This document shows, in pieces, positions 53,564 to 62,100 of a stretch of DNA of 64,000 nt. The stretch comes from Candidatus Gastranaerophilales bacterium (GTDB lineage: Bacteria; Cyanobacteriota; Vampirovibrionia; Gastranaerophilales; Gastranaerophilaceae): contig CALUVG010000005.1 of the NCBI GenBank assembly GCA_944324165.1, positions 1-64,000 on the forward strand, given 5' to 3'. A program made the translations under genes and the position numbers. Position 1 is the stretch's first letter. Each line of letters starts with the position of its first letter. The notes under the pieces were generated by a model. That model was not told the DNA's origin. It ran no database searches and was given only the letters and a program-made list of their open reading frames with translations.

Positions 53564-54729
53564 TATTTACCTGCGTTTAAGTGTTTGATGTATTCTTCAT
53601 TATCTATAATTTTTAATTTTTGCCCTTCCGCATTAATATTCTGAATGCCTGAAACAACGACAACATCATCCTTGCTGAGTCCTTTTTCTACAACCCAGTT
53701 GTTATTAATACTATCTGAAACTTCTATATCTTTTCTTACAGCCTTATCTTCCACAACAGTCCAAACATAATAGCCGCTCATCGGATCACCTTTTGTACAA
53801 GCTTGAGGAACTGTCATAAAATCAACCATTTTAGGGGCAATAAGTTTAACCTTCATGTAATCACCAGGTACAAGCCATCCACGGTCATTATCAAAAACAG
53901 CTCTTAAATTGATTGATCCGGAATCCTTATCTATTTTATTGTCTACAAAATCAACCTTCCCAACCTTATCATACCATTGACCGTCTTCTATTTCTAATTG
54001 AACCTGAACATCTTTTAAGCGATCACTGGCTCTTAACAATTTAACAAAATCATCCCCTTTTAAACTAAATGAAACATAAACAGGATTGGTACTGGAAATA
54101 TTTACCAGAGATCCTGATGTTGCTGTTACATAATTTCCTTCGGTTATATTAACCTTGCCAATACGACCGTCAATCGGAGATTTTATAGAGGTATAACTCA
54201 AATTAACCTTTGCCAGTTCCAGTTGCTGAACTGCTGCATCAAGAAGTGCTCTATTCTGATTTCTGGTGGCAAAACTCTGGTCAACATCTGATCTGCTTAT
54301 CAGATCTTCCTTAACAAGTGCGTTTGCACGATCTAATTCTTGCTGCGCATTTTTTAATAATGCACGATACTGGTTAACAGATGCTGCTGCGTTATTAACC
54401 TCTATCTGGTATTCACGCGGATCAATTTGAAAAATAAGCTGACCTTTTTTAACAAAATCGCCTTCTTTAAAATACTTCTTTATCAAAAATCCGGGAACAC
54501 GTGCTATTACATCAACTGAATACTTTGCCTCCACACGTCCTGTTGCCTCGGCAGAGATAAATACGCTCTCATTCTTTGGATGATCAACAACAACCTCTTT
54601 TGGCATCATCATCGCACGTTTTTGTATTAATCCGGCTATCCAGCCTGTTGTTTTATTGTAAATTATTGGCACTATTATAATCAATAAAATAATTATCAAT
54701 GCCTTTTTTCTCGTTATATTTACCTTCAT
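53563..54729 (-). CDS. RND periplasmic adaptor (membrane fusion protein)
   Basis: 388 residues, the first gene of the operon. An N-terminal membrane anchor ([17 protein letters not shown]) is followed by lipoyl halves ([31 protein letters not shown] in part; [22 protein letters not shown] in part) flanking an alpha-hairpin (85-165), then beta-barrel and membrane-proximal domains. It is anchored by a helix, not a lipobox. It links pump and outer-membrane duct. A consensus promoter (54769-54797) and an upstream dyad (54804-54835) precede it. Confidence 0.95.
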   Translation of the reverse strand: MKVNITRKKALIIILLIIIVPIIYNKTTGWIAGLIQKRAMMMPKEVVVDHPKNESVFISAEATGRVEAKYSVDVIARVPGFLIKKYFKEGDFVKKGQLIFQIDPREYQIEVNNAAASVNQYRALLKNAQQELDRANALVKEDLISRSDVDQSFATRNQNRALLDAAVQQLELAKVNLSYTSIKSPIDGRIGKVNITEGNYVTATSGSLVNISSTNPVYVSFSLKGDDFVKLLRASDRLKDVQVQLEIEDGQWYDKVGKVDFVDNKIDKDSGSINLRAVFDNDRGWLVPGDYMKVKLIAPKMVDFMTVPQACTKGDPMSGYYVWTVVEDKAVRKDIEVSDSINNNWVVEKGLSKDDVVVVSGIQNINAEGQKLKIIDNEEYIKHLNAGK

Positions 54730-54768
54730 ACTTCTCTCCGATTAAAAAAACAGAATTTTCTAATGTTT

Positions 54769-54797
54769 ATATTAAAGCATTTTTCAATTCGTGTCAA
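54769..54797 (-). promoter_or_regulatory. Promoter of the RND operon
   Basis: On the minus strand TTGACA (54797-54792), 17 bp, TAATAT (54774-54769). Confidence 0.65.
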
Positions 54798-54803
54798 TAA
54801 AAC

Positions 54804-54835
54804 ACTTGTAACCTGCTCCTATCAAGGGATACAAG
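54804..54835. promoter_or_regulatory. Dyad upstream of the RND promoter
   Basis: CTTGTAaCC and GGgATACAAG form an interrupted inverted repeat just upstream of the -35, as expected for an activator or repressor of the pump. No regulator gene adjoins it. Confidence 0.45.
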
Positions 54836-54953
54836 CCATTAGGATTCGTATCAATAACTTATAAATAATATTCTTTCGTTATGTCATTATGGTCATTGCA
54901 ACTTATTTTTACAGCCTGTTTAATGGTATTGGTAAAGTATAGGAGAACTTATT

Positions 54954-55259
54954 ATGTATTACAATGTTTTAGAAGCAAAAAAAATTGTAAATCTTGATGA
55001 AGAAAAATTTGCAAGAGAAGTATTAATGGAAGATAACAATAGCAGTTTAAGCATCATTGCAATAAGAAAGGATGAAATAATAGATACACACACATCCATT
55101 TGTGATGCGGCTGTTTTTGTTCTTGAAGGAGAATTAGAACTTCATTTTGATGCCGAAAAGTTCAAAGTAGAAAAAGGCGAAATACTTCTGTTCAAACGAG
55201 ACAAAGAACACAAAGTCGTTGCATTAAAAGACAGTAAATTTTTCCTTATAAAAATTTAA
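54954..55259 (+). CDS. Small cupin-domain protein
   Basis: 101 residues forming one cupin barrel: DTHTSICDAAVFVLEGELELHFD (motif 1 region), EKGEILLFKRDKEHKVVAL (motif 2 region). Only a His (DTHTS) and a late Glu/His remain of the metal ligands, so metal binding is uncertain. AGGAGA precedes the ATG. It is divergent from the RND operon and convergent with the next gene. Role unknown; sensing or small-molecule binding is possible. Confidence 0.75.
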   Translation: MYYNVLEAKKIVNLDEEKFAREVLMEDNNSSLSIIAIRKDEIIDTHTSICDAAVFVLEGELELHFDAEKFKVEKGEILLFKRDKEHKVVALKDSKFFLIKI

Positions 55260-55260
55260 A

Positions 55261-55980
55261 TTATTTATTGCAAGGGCAGGTGCATTGCTTAGACAATCCA
55301 AGGTTTTCACACAAAATGATTGTAACAGCTTCGCCTGCTTTTGCATGATATTTAAGCCCAGGAGTAATAAGCCCTGTAATTAAGCCAACCGTAGTACCTA
55401 CAGGAATACCTATGGCATACCCTACACCAAGCTTTGCCGGATTAGGAATAAAAGCAAACCCGGTGCCGGCTCCTGCGCCGACAATTCCCAGACCAAGAGT
55501 ATAAGCAAACAACTTACCGGCAGTCATCCATGGACCTTCTTTCAAAGCCCCATCTTTTGTAGCCGCTTTAGCTGCCATTGAAACGGCGGTTCCATCCGGC
55601 AGCAATAAACATTCAAAATTTAAATACACCCTTGCATTTTTATTCGGTACACGCTGTTTTTCTATCTTTATTACTGTAGCAACAATTTTGGAACATGCCG
55701 GTATAAGCAAAGTGCCTTCCTGTGTATAAATTGCCTCCGGTATATCAAAATTAACTCTATCGCCAGCCTTTACACACTCTGACCAAAACTTGCATTCAAA
55801 AAGTATTTTAAAAGCGTTACCGGCACAAATTATATTTCTTTGATTTGTAATCACAACCTGATCACTGGTTGCCTGTTTTTCCTTAAACATATGCTCATAA
55901 GCAATAACTTCTTCGCAATTATCCGCCATTGCCTGTGATGCTATTAATAGAATTGTTAAAATAATCAGTAGATTTTTCAT
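55261..55980 (-). CDS. Secreted cysteine-containing hypothetical protein
   Basis: 239 residues with signal peptide MKNLLIILTILLIASQAMA cleaved before DNCEE. The mature part has a beta-rich middle (QEGTLLIPACSKIVATVIKIEK in part) and a glycine-rich hydrophobic segment (about 165-215, GLGIVGAGAGTGFAF, GVGYAIGIPVG) that could insert in a membrane, then a C-terminal CTCPC cluster. No family is recognised. The frame extends 9 codons further upstream, but the chosen ATG gives the clean signal peptide. Convergent with the cupin gene. Confidence 0.65.
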   Translation of the reverse strand: MKNLLIILTILLIASQAMADNCEEVIAYEHMFKEKQATSDQVVITNQRNIICAGNAFKILFECKFWSECVKAGDRVNFDIPEAIYTQEGTLLIPACSKIVATVIKIEKQRVPNKNARVYLNFECLLLPDGTAVSMAAKAATKDGALKEGPWMTAGKLFAYTLGLGIVGAGAGTGFAFIPNPAKLGVGYAIGIPVGTTVGLITGLITPGLKYHAKAGEAVTIILCENLGLSKQCTCPCNK

Positions 55981-56117
55981 ACAAATATATTGCACAAATA
56001 CAATCAAAATTTATATTACCCGAACGGTTAATCTTTAAATAAACATATTATATTTTTTTACAAAAGTAGCAAAAAACTGTATGTTTTGTTTTTAGGTATA
56101 AAAAAAAGGAGTTTTTT

Positions 56118-56525
56118 ATGGAAATACAAGAAGGCGGACATCGTTATGAATCAATTAGACACAATGCTCAATATAACAACATGCATTTAGATACGCGTTT
56201 TAAAATAGATTCTAATTGTGTAGAAGATGCAGTAAATCATCTTGACGATTGCACAAAAAATCCTACAGTAGCACTTCTTGCACGTAAAAAAGCTCGAAGC
56301 AATAATTATCCTGAATTCTTTAAAAGAAATTTAAATGATATTTATAAATTAACCCCGGTAAGAGATGCTTATGATATATTTAGGACGAAGTTTTCATTTA
56401 TGTATCCTAAAACAGGTAAAGCACGCAAATTACTCATTAATACAGAAAGCATAGTACTTAATTACGTAAAACCTATAAAGAAAGATTTTAAACGTACAGT
56501 TATAAAGCTGTTATGCAAAATATAA
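56118..56525 (+). CDS. Basic hypothetical protein
   Basis: 135 residues, basic, mostly helical, with DAVNHLDDCTKNPTVALLARKKAR and a lysine-rich C-terminus (KPIKKDFKRTVIKLLCKI). AAAAGGAG precedes the ATG. There is no signal or membrane segment and no recognised family. It is the last gene before the long spacer with the putative origin; a nucleic-acid role would fit its charge but is only a guess. Confidence 0.6.
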   Translation: MEIQEGGHRYESIRHNAQYNNMHLDTRFKIDSNCVEDAVNHLDDCTKNPTVALLARKKARSNNYPEFFKRNLNDIYKLTPVRDAYDIFRTKFSFMYPKTGKARKLLINTESIVLNYVKPIKKDFKRTVIKLLCKI

Positions 56526-56659
56526 AAGCCGCGTTTTTTTTGAGATATGACTTTATTAATTCAGTCCAACCATTAATATTGTTGTTGGGCTAAAGCCCGA
56601 CCAACTTTATCTGTGGAGAATAGGTAATTAAGTGACTGAGAAAGATAGATTAATTTTAG

Positions 56660-56785
56660 GAGATCCTGAAACAAGAGCTTGGTTGCTCGCTTGTAACGGC
56701 GTTCCGGACTTTCTTTTCGCAAGCTGTGCTTGCTCCAAAGAAAGCTCCTCCAGCCTCAGCTCGCAATCCGCTTCAGGATGACGTA
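56660..56785. repeat. Nested palindromic element
   Basis: Ends ATCCTGAA/TTCAGGAT enclose an inner hairpin CTTTCTTT...GCAAG...CTTGC...AAAGAAAG (56709-56744). GC-rich compared with the neighbouring DNA, and similar in style to the element at 3553-3605. It is probably a small dispersed non-coding repeat. Confidence 0.6.
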
Positions 56786-56834
56786 ATTATAACTGCATAC
56801 AAATGTTCGACATATATAAAAAATTTGCTTTTAT

Positions 56835-57111
56835 TGTAGAAAACTTCATACCTTTCTGTAGAAAACTCATGAATTTTCTACATTTTGTTTTTTGTTTTAT
56901 TGTTTAATTTGTTTTCTACATTTTATTGTTACTTTTTTCTACAAAATATTCTACGACCTAAAGTCAATAATAACAATACTTTCACAAGCTTTTCTACAAA
57001 TAAATTGATCTTATTATTACTACTATTTATTATAAATTATTTATTTTAATAATTAATATATAATAATTAGCCGATTGTAGAAAAACTAAAATGCCAGAAA
57101 GAAGTGGATAA
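56835..57111. other. Candidate replication origin (oriC)
   Basis: Seven exact copies of TTTTCTACA or its complement: reverse at 56835-56843, 56857-56865 and 57076-57084; forward at 56874-56882, 56912-56920, 56935-56943 and 56990-56998. The box differs by one base from TTTTCCACA, the cyanobacterial DnaA box. A further near-consensus box (complement of TTATCCACT) lies at 57103-57111. About 70 bp of almost pure AT (57001-57070) could be the unwinding element. dnaN follows directly, as at cyanobacterial origins. The origin assignment is inference; the box cluster is seen directly. Confidence 0.7.
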
Positions 57112-57248
57112 AACTTTTAATTATTCTGTTTGCATAAGTTTTTTGAATTATTGTTTTAAAAGGTTACAATTTATTTCACCATAATGTTTTAATCTCTATT
57201 TTATATTATAATTCTATTAAAGGGAGATAAATTGAAAAGGAGCGTATT

Positions 57249-58370
57249 ATGAAATTTTTGGTTAAAAAAGAAGATTTATATAACGGAATAAAAATTGTAG
57301 AACGTGCAACCAGCATGAAAGCTTTGCAACCGGTACTTTTGAATATCTTAATAGAAACAATTGATAACAGTAAAATAAAATTGGTTGCTACAGATTTGGA
57401 TTTAACAGTTATAGCTTATGTTGATGCCCAGGTAGAAGAATCTGGTAAAATAACATTGCCTTCTAAAACGCTCAATGAGATAGTTTCAAAGCTAGGAGAT
57501 AAACTGATTACTTTTGAAATGAATAATGATGAATCAAATGTTAATATTACCTGCCAGAATTCAAAATTTGATATCATAGGTATATCAGCAAATGAATTTC
57601 CTCCGGAATTTTCAAATATAGAAATAAATGAAGAAAATGGCTTTGAAATAGCTATTAAACCTTTTGTGAAAGCTGTGCGTCAAGCAGGTTTCGCCGCTGC
57701 AAGCTATGAAACAAGCAACCTTTTATCCGGAATTGTTTGTGATATTAATGGCGATACTCTTGAAATTGCATCAACCGATGGTAACAGATTGGCTAGAGTA
57801 AGAGAAAAAATAGAAAACAAAGATAACAGAAATTGCCAGTTGATAATTCCTTCAAAAACTCTCAACGAATTTATAAAAATGAGTGCATTTTTAGAAGAAG
57901 AAACCGTTAAATTATATACAGAAAAAACAAAACTTATTATAAAGTCAGAAACAACAATTACCGTTTCAAGACTTTTGGAAGGTCAATTTCCTAAATATAA
58001 TCAGTTAATACCTGCTGAAAGTCCGAAAACGGCAATTATTAATGTAACTCAAATGATTTCAGCCCTAGATCGTGTATCTATCATGGTTAATGATAAAACA
58101 AGTATCGTTAAATTAGAGTTTAGTGAAAATAGCCTTAAACTTACTGCTGATACTCCTGATTCCGGTAAATCAGAAGAAAATTTGGATATAGATTATAAAG
58201 CAGAAGAGTTGACAATTGCTTTTAACTATAAGTATGTTCTTGAAGCATTAAAAAATATTGATGCAGATGAAGTTAAATTCGGGTTAAATACAAATCTTTC
58301 TGCAACCGTTTTGAAACCGAACAGTGAAGAAGATTTTGTTTGTTTAATTATGCCGGTACAAATTCGATAA
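57249..58370 (+). CDS. dnaN: DNA polymerase III beta sliding clamp
   Basis: 373 residues in three similar clamp domains, with MKFLVKKEDLYNGIKIVERATS at the start (quoted in part), LPSKTLNEIVSKL and the matching IPSKTLNEFIK in domain two, SNLLSGIVCDI and a C-terminal FVCLIMPVQIR like the usual LIMPMR end. It tethers polymerases to DNA as a dimeric ring. AAAGGAG-type site before the ATG. It heads a cluster with 12-bp or smaller gaps to the redox, FluC and EndoIV genes. Confidence 0.97.
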   Translation: MKFLVKKEDLYNGIKIVERATSMKALQPVLLNILIETIDNSKIKLVATDLDLTVIAYVDAQVEESGKITLPSKTLNEIVSKLGDKLITFEMNNDESNVNITCQNSKFDIIGISANEFPPEFSNIEINEENGFEIAIKPFVKAVRQAGFAAASYETSNLLSGIVCDINGDTLEIASTDGNRLARVREKIENKDNRNCQLIIPSKTLNEFIKMSAFLEEETVKLYTEKTKLIIKSETTITVSRLLEGQFPKYNQLIPAESPKTAIINVTQMISALDRVSIMVNDKTSIVKLEFSENSLKLTADTPDSGKSEENLDIDYKAEELTIAFNYKYVLEALKNIDADEVKFGLNTNLSATVLKPNSEEDFVCLIMPVQIR

Positions 58371-58382
58371 GGAAAACGAAAA

Positions 58383-58787
58383 ATGTCTTTAAAAGAAGAA
58401 GCAGTTGAGTATTATATGAATGGCGGATATTCCTGCAGCGAGAGTGTTATAAAAGCAGCTATTCGTGAAGGTTTGTGTGATAAATCTTTGCTTTCGGCGG
58501 CAACAGCATTTTCGGGCGGAATGTCATCCGGTTGTGTCTGTGGAGCTGTTGCGGCTGCACAGATTATTTCCGGTATGCACTTTGGGCGTGAAAATCAGTT
58601 CGGTAACGAAAATACAGCAAGAGAAAAGGCTGCTTTTATTGTGAATGAATTCAAGAAAAAATACAAAGTGACATGTTGTAGAGTGCTTTCCAAAAACTTG
58701 GAAGGTATAGCAAGAAAGCAGAATTGTTCAAAATACGTTGCAGATGCATGCGATATTTTGCAAAAACTTCTGGAAGTAAAGGTTTAA
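58383..58787 (+). CDS. C_GCAxxG_C_C family redox-active protein
   Basis: 134 residues. The family's cysteine pattern is present: GYSCSESVIKAA near the N-terminus, FSGGMSSGCVCGAVAAAQ in the middle, CCRVL near 100, and a late CSKYVADACDILQ. Members are thought to be small redox or metal proteins, often near oxidoreductases, without a settled reaction. It begins 12 bp after dnaN and ends 1 bp before crcB. Confidence 0.88.
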   Translation: MSLKEEAVEYYMNGGYSCSESVIKAAIREGLCDKSLLSAATAFSGGMSSGCVCGAVAAAQIISGMHFGRENQFGNENTAREKAAFIVNEFKKKYKVTCCRVLSKNLEGIARKQNCSKYVADACDILQKLLEVKV

Positions 58788-58788
58788 G

Positions 58789-59163
58789 ATGCTGAATATT
58801 TTTGCTGTATTCATCGGAGGTGGAACAGGAGCTGTGCTCAGATATCTTGCGGGAGTTATGGCTGTAAAGGTGTTGAACGTAAGTTTTCCCGTATCAACTT
58901 TCGTTGTGAATATAGCCGGATGTTTTATTCTCGGATTTTTGTTTGCGTTATTTGTTAACAAACCGGAGATTAATCCGGTTCTGAAACTTGCTCTGGGGGC
59001 GGGATTTTGTGGAGGGCTTACAACCTTTAGTACTTTTTCTTTAGAACTGTTTGAAATGTTTCGAAACGCACAATATATGCAAGTTTTAGTGTATTTAGTA
59101 TCAAGTTTGTCCGTCGGAATTTTGGCGGTTTGGATTGGGGTGAACAGTGCAAAATTTGTATAA
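58789..59163 (+). CDS. crcB: Fluoride ion channel FluC
   Basis: 124 residues with four transmembrane helices. Signatures are GGGTGAVLRYLAG near the N-terminus, TFVVNIAGCFILGF (pore Asn) and GFCGGLTTFSTFSLE (the TTFST phenylalanine-box region). Works as a dual-topology dimer that lets fluoride leave the cell. No fluoride riboswitch was recognised, which fits its position inside a cluster. The start codon follows the previous stop by 1 bp. Confidence 0.93.
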   Translation: MLNIFAVFIGGGTGAVLRYLAGVMAVKVLNVSFPVSTFVVNIAGCFILGFLFALFVNKPEINPVLKLALGAGFCGGLTTFSTFSLELFEMFRNAQYMQVLVYLVSSLSVGILAVWIGVNSAKFV

Positions 59164-59995
59164 ATTTGACAGATTGAATTTTTTGACAGCCGGCATGCCT
59201 TTAGCTACGGGAAAAAGCAGTTACGGGCGTGCTTTTGAAATTCTTGAAGAAATGGAACTTGACGGCATGGAGCTGGAATTTGTTCATGGAGTCAGAATGT
59301 CAGAAGAAACCAGAGGGCTGGTGAAAAAAACAGCTAAGGATAAAAATTTATTTTTAACAGCGCATGGACCATTTTATATTAATCTTAATGCAAAAGAGGA
59401 TGATAAAGTTGACGCAAGTGTTCAAAGAGTTCTTGACACAGCGCAGGCAGCCTATGATACCGGAGCTTACAGTATAACTTATCATGCCGCATATTATTTA
59501 GGTGCGGATAAAGAGACTGTTTTTAATCAGGTTGTCAGACAGACAGAAAGAATAATAAAGACACTTGAACAGGCAAATATTAACGTATGGATTCGTCCGG
59601 AAACTACCGGCAAGGCTACTCAGTGGGGGGATTTGGATGAAGTTATAAATTTGTCAAAAGAGTTTGAGCAAGTTTTGCCATGTATTGATTTTTCTCATCT
59701 TCATGCACGTTCTGTAGGTGAATATAATACTTATGATGAATTTGCTTTTATTTTGGAGAGAATAGGAAAAGAGTTAGGTCAGTATGCGCTTGATAATTTT
59801 CATGCGCATCTTGCAGGAATTGAATATACAGCAAAAGGTGAACGACAGCATTTGGTGGTGCAAGAATCAGATATGAATTATAAAGATCTTCTTAAGGCAT
59901 TAAAAGCATTTGATATTAAAGGAGTTTTAGTTTGTGAAAGTCCGAATATAGAAGAAGATTGTAAGCTGTTCAAAGATTATTATATGTCGTTGTAA
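59147..59995 (+). CDS. Endonuclease IV-like (AP endonuclease family 2) protein
   Basis: 282 residues, TIM barrel of the Nfo/xylose-isomerase-like group. Metal ligand positions of EndoIV are kept: TAHGPFYIN, TYHAAYYLG, IRPETTGK, CIDFSHLHARS, FHAHLAGIE and VCESPNIEED. It probably cuts at abasic sites in base-excision repair. The start is GTG (59147), with GGGGTG just upstream, overlapping crcB by 17 bp, which signals coupled translation. It is shorter than some archaeal homologues but near E. coli Nfo (285). Confidence 0.85.
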   Translation: MQNLYKFDRLNFLTAGMPLATGKSSYGRAFEILEEMELDGMELEFVHGVRMSEETRGLVKKTAKDKNLFLTAHGPFYINLNAKEDDKVDASVQRVLDTAQAAYDTGAYSITYHAAYYLGADKETVFNQVVRQTERIIKTLEQANINVWIRPETTGKATQWGDLDEVINLSKEFEQVLPCIDFSHLHARSVGEYNTYDEFAFILERIGKELGQYALDNFHAHLAGIEYTAKGERQHLVVQESDMNYKDLLKALKAFDIKGVLVCESPNIEEDCKLFKDYYMSL

Positions 59996-60020
59996 TAAAT
60001 CCTTCATTTGGAGTATTTTT

Positions 60021-60048
60021 TAAAGTTTTATGTTGAAAATGTCGTAGT
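60021..60048 (+). promoter_or_regulatory. Sigma-28-like promoter, copy 3
   Basis: TAAAGTTT, 12 bp ending in GAAAAT, then GTCGTAGT, 33 bp before the ATG at 60082. Confidence 0.5.
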
Positions 60049-60081
60049 TAAGCATGCAATTTATTATATTGAGGCATCCTT

Positions 60082-60444
60082 ATGTTTAACTCTGTAAATA
60101 ATCCTTTTAACAGACCAATAGAGTCTTCTACTTCGTCTGATAGCAACCGGCAGCATCAGCAAGAGAAAAGAGAAAGCGAAAAAAAATACCTTGAGCAGGA
60201 AGAAAATGACGAAGTCAGACTTGGTGGACTGCCAATACTTACAGAAGATGAAATTATATCTATGACAAGAGGTTATATAAATAATTTAAAGCAGGAACAT
60301 GAAGATAACGAGAAGATTGTAAAGAAACTTGAGAAATATCTGGAGAAGTTTGATGTAAAAAAGTTTATGAAGAAAAATCCAAATTTAACAAGCCCTGATT
60401 TTTATATGGTAATGTATAATGAAACAGAATCGCTGGTAAAATAA
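60082..60444 (+). CDS. Hypothetical protein, tandem paralogue 1
   Basis: 120 residues: a polar, Ser/Gln/Glu-rich disordered N-terminus (1-45), then a helical domain RGYINNLKQEHEDNEKIVKKLEKYLEKFDVKKF (quoted as extents 60-95) ending SPDFYMVMYNETESLVK. The domain pattern Y-x-NL...Y-x-x-x-FD-x-x-x-F...S...MY...VK is shared with the next gene. No family is recognised. It has its own sigma-28-like promoter and a GAGG ribosome site. Confidence 0.68.
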   Translation: MFNSVNNPFNRPIESSTSSDSNRQHQQEKRESEKKYLEQEENDEVRLGGLPILTEDEIISMTRGYINNLKQEHEDNEKIVKKLEKYLEKFDVKKFMKKNPNLTSPDFYMVMYNETESLVK

Positions 60445-60455
60445 CTTAATACAAT

Positions 60456-60483
60456 TAAAGTTTTTACTAAAAAATTCCGTAGT
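60456..60483 (+). promoter_or_regulatory. Sigma-28-like promoter, copy 4
   Basis: TAAAGTTT, 12 bp ending in AAAAAT, then TCCGTAGT, 34 bp before the ATG at 60518. Confidence 0.5.
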
Positions 60484-60517
60484 TTTACATGAGTACTTTT
60501 AAAGAAAGGACGGTAAT

Positions 60518-60901
60518 ATGGAAGTAAACAATGTATCAGGTGCCTACACATCAGCGGCAAAAGTCACAGAAACTGACGAAGATAAAGAAACCAAGAAAAC
60601 ACAAGAAGAAGAGGCAAAAGAAGCAAAAGTCAGTGAAAAAGAAGATAAAGACACGGTAGAGCTTACGGATAGCGATTATGATGAAGACGGGGTAGAAGAA
60701 AAAGCTAATAATTATGTTGCAAATTTATTGGCTAATCAGAGTCTGACAGAAGAATCACGTGCCTTAATTCAGCAATATATGAATACTTTTGATGGCGCAC
60801 GGTTTATAAAGATGTATGGACCATTTTCCTCAACAGCAGAGATTTCGGCTGCAATGTATGCGGTAACATCGCATATGGTAAAATATCAACAGGATGAATA
60901 G
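60518..60901 (+). CDS. Hypothetical protein, tandem paralogue 2
   Basis: 127 residues: a very acidic/lysine-rich disordered first half (15-65), then a domain NNYVANLLANQSLTEESRAL, IQQYMNTFDGARFIKMYG and TAEISAAMYAVTSHMVKY, matching the domain of the previous gene position by position. AAAGGA precedes the ATG and a strong terminator follows. Separate promoters for the two paralogues suggest repeated recruitment to one regulon. Function unknown. Confidence 0.68.
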   Translation: MEVNNVSGAYTSAAKVTETDEDKETKKTQEEEAKEAKVSEKEDKDTVELTDSDYDEDGVEEKANNYVANLLANQSLTEESRALIQQYMNTFDGARFIKMYGPFSSTAEISAAMYAVTSHMVKYQQDE

Positions 60902-60906
60902 AAACA

Positions 60907-60935
60907 AAAAGACCGGTTATAAACCGGTCTTTTGT
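60907..60935 (+). terminator. Terminator after the tandem paralogues
   Basis: Stem AAAAGACCGGTT/AACCGGTCTTTT with a 3-nt loop and a T-run. Confidence 0.85.
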
Positions 60936-61048
60936 ATAATAATAATTAAATAGCAAATTATAAATATTTTACAGCAGTATATTTGTGTTTGATCTAAATA
61001 GATGTCAGGCGGGATATCAAAAATTTCTGCTTGCTGAACATTTTAACA

Positions 61049-61267
61049 TTAAAATAATAGTAGATTTTTGATATCAGTATCCAAAATAATTGCCATGTTT
61101 AAAATTTTCAGGATAGACATATTTTCCTGCCCGCGTTCAATACGGCTTATGTATTCTCTTGACACGCCGGCTTTTTCTGCGAAGAGTTCCTGTGTGTAAC
61201 CTTTTCGTACACGTTCTGCTTTAATATTTCTACCCAATTGTTTTAATAATTCATTGCTGTCATACAT
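61049..61267 (-). CDS. XRE family transcriptional regulator
   Basis: 72 residues, a single Cro/C1 HTH domain: LGRNIKAERVRKGYTQELFAEKAGVSREYISRIERGQENMS (extent 12-52) with the recognition helix SREYISRIERG. It is divergent from prepilin D, repeating the arrangement of prepilins B and C with small HTH genes. It may control that prepilin; the spacer holds a consensus promoter and a GTAAC/GTTAC dyad. Confidence 0.88.
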   Translation of the reverse strand: MYDSNELLKQLGRNIKAERVRKGYTQELFAEKAGVSREYISRIERGQENMSILKILNMAIILDTDIKNLLLF

Positions 61268-61287
61268 ATTAAATTTATTTTACTATA

Positions 61288-61316
61288 TTGACATATTTAT
61301 TCCTGTAACCTATAAT
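61288..61316 (+). promoter_or_regulatory. Consensus promoter of prepilin D
   Basis: TTGACA (61288-61293), 17 bp, TATAAT (61311-61316). A dyad TGTAAC (61304-61309) and GTTACA (61339-61344) surrounds the -10 and the expected start, suiting repression. Confidence 0.8.
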
Positions 61317-61358
61317 TGCTATTAATGAGAATATATAAGTTACATTTTGAGGTGTATA

Positions 61359-62078
61359 ATGAAACAGAATATTGAGTTTGTAAAGAGATCGGATATTTGG
61401 ACAGGAAAATTGACAGTAAAAGCTGCCTTTACACTTGCCGAATTATTAATAACCCTTGTGGTAATCGGTGTGGTTGCAGTTATAACTATTCCCGGATTAG
61501 TCCAGAATTATAAAAAAACAGAATATTCTGCAAGATTGAAGAAATTTTACTCAACTATGCAGCAAGCAATTCAAATGTCAGAAATTGATAACGGTCCTCT
61601 AGCAAACTGGGAGTTCTCATCTTCAAGCTATGATGAGGATGGAATTTACTCTGAAACAAATTATCCTTATATGGATAACTGGATGAATAAATATCTTTTG
61701 CCATATATAAAATATGACAAATATGTTTTAGGGTATAATGAAATAAATGAAGATACAAATGAGAATACATACCATTTTCCCACTGTATATTTGAGTGATG
61801 GGTCAAAATTTTTTATAAGTAGAGGCGGATGCATGGATATTCGTTATGATGTAAATGGGGATAAATATCCAAATAAAATTGGACGCGATATATTTTGGTA
61901 TAATTTTTGTTGGAATTACGGAAATAACACAAAGGCTGGCTTTATTCCTTATTTAAAATATGATGTATTTTCACGTACAGAAGCTCTGCAGAAATGTCAA
62001 AATTCTCCTGTATATTGTTCAGTGTTACTTGAGTACGACTGCTGGGAATTTAAGAAAGATTATCCATATAAGCTTTAA
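61359..62078 (+). CDS. Prepilin-like protein D
   Basis: 239 residues. The leader (about 22 residues) ends KA before AFTLAELLITLVVIGVVAVITIP, the prepilin cleavage motif and helix. The rest is pseudopilin-like: NYKKTEYSARLKKFYSTMQQAIQ, then a globular part with VYLSDGSKFFISRGG and DVNGDKYPNKIGRD, a motif seen in many lineage pilins, and a C-terminal cysteine-rich end. It is not close to prepilins A-C and has no NNC-rich tail. GAGGTG precedes the ATG at 61359; the ATG at 61347 is less well placed. Confidence 0.85.
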   Translation: MKQNIEFVKRSDIWTGKLTVKAAFTLAELLITLVVIGVVAVITIPGLVQNYKKTEYSARLKKFYSTMQQAIQMSEIDNGPLANWEFSSSSYDEDGIYSETNYPYMDNWMNKYLLPYIKYDKYVLGYNEINEDTNENTYHFPTVYLSDGSKFFISRGGCMDIRYDVNGDKYPNKIGRDIFWYNFCWNYGNNTKAGFIPYLKYDVFSRTEALQKCQNSPVYCSVLLEYDCWEFKKDYPYKL

Positions 62079-62100
62079 AATCTTACAGTAGGTCTACCTT

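Larger units (their letters stand above)
56526..57248. other. 723-bp spacer with palindromic element and putative origin
   Basis: The left part has a GTTGG/GGGC hairpin (56584-56605) and a nested palindromic element (56660-56785). The right part (56835-57111) is very AT-rich with seven DnaA-box-like 9-mers. No gene is seen. dnaN starts at its right end. Confidence 0.8.
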
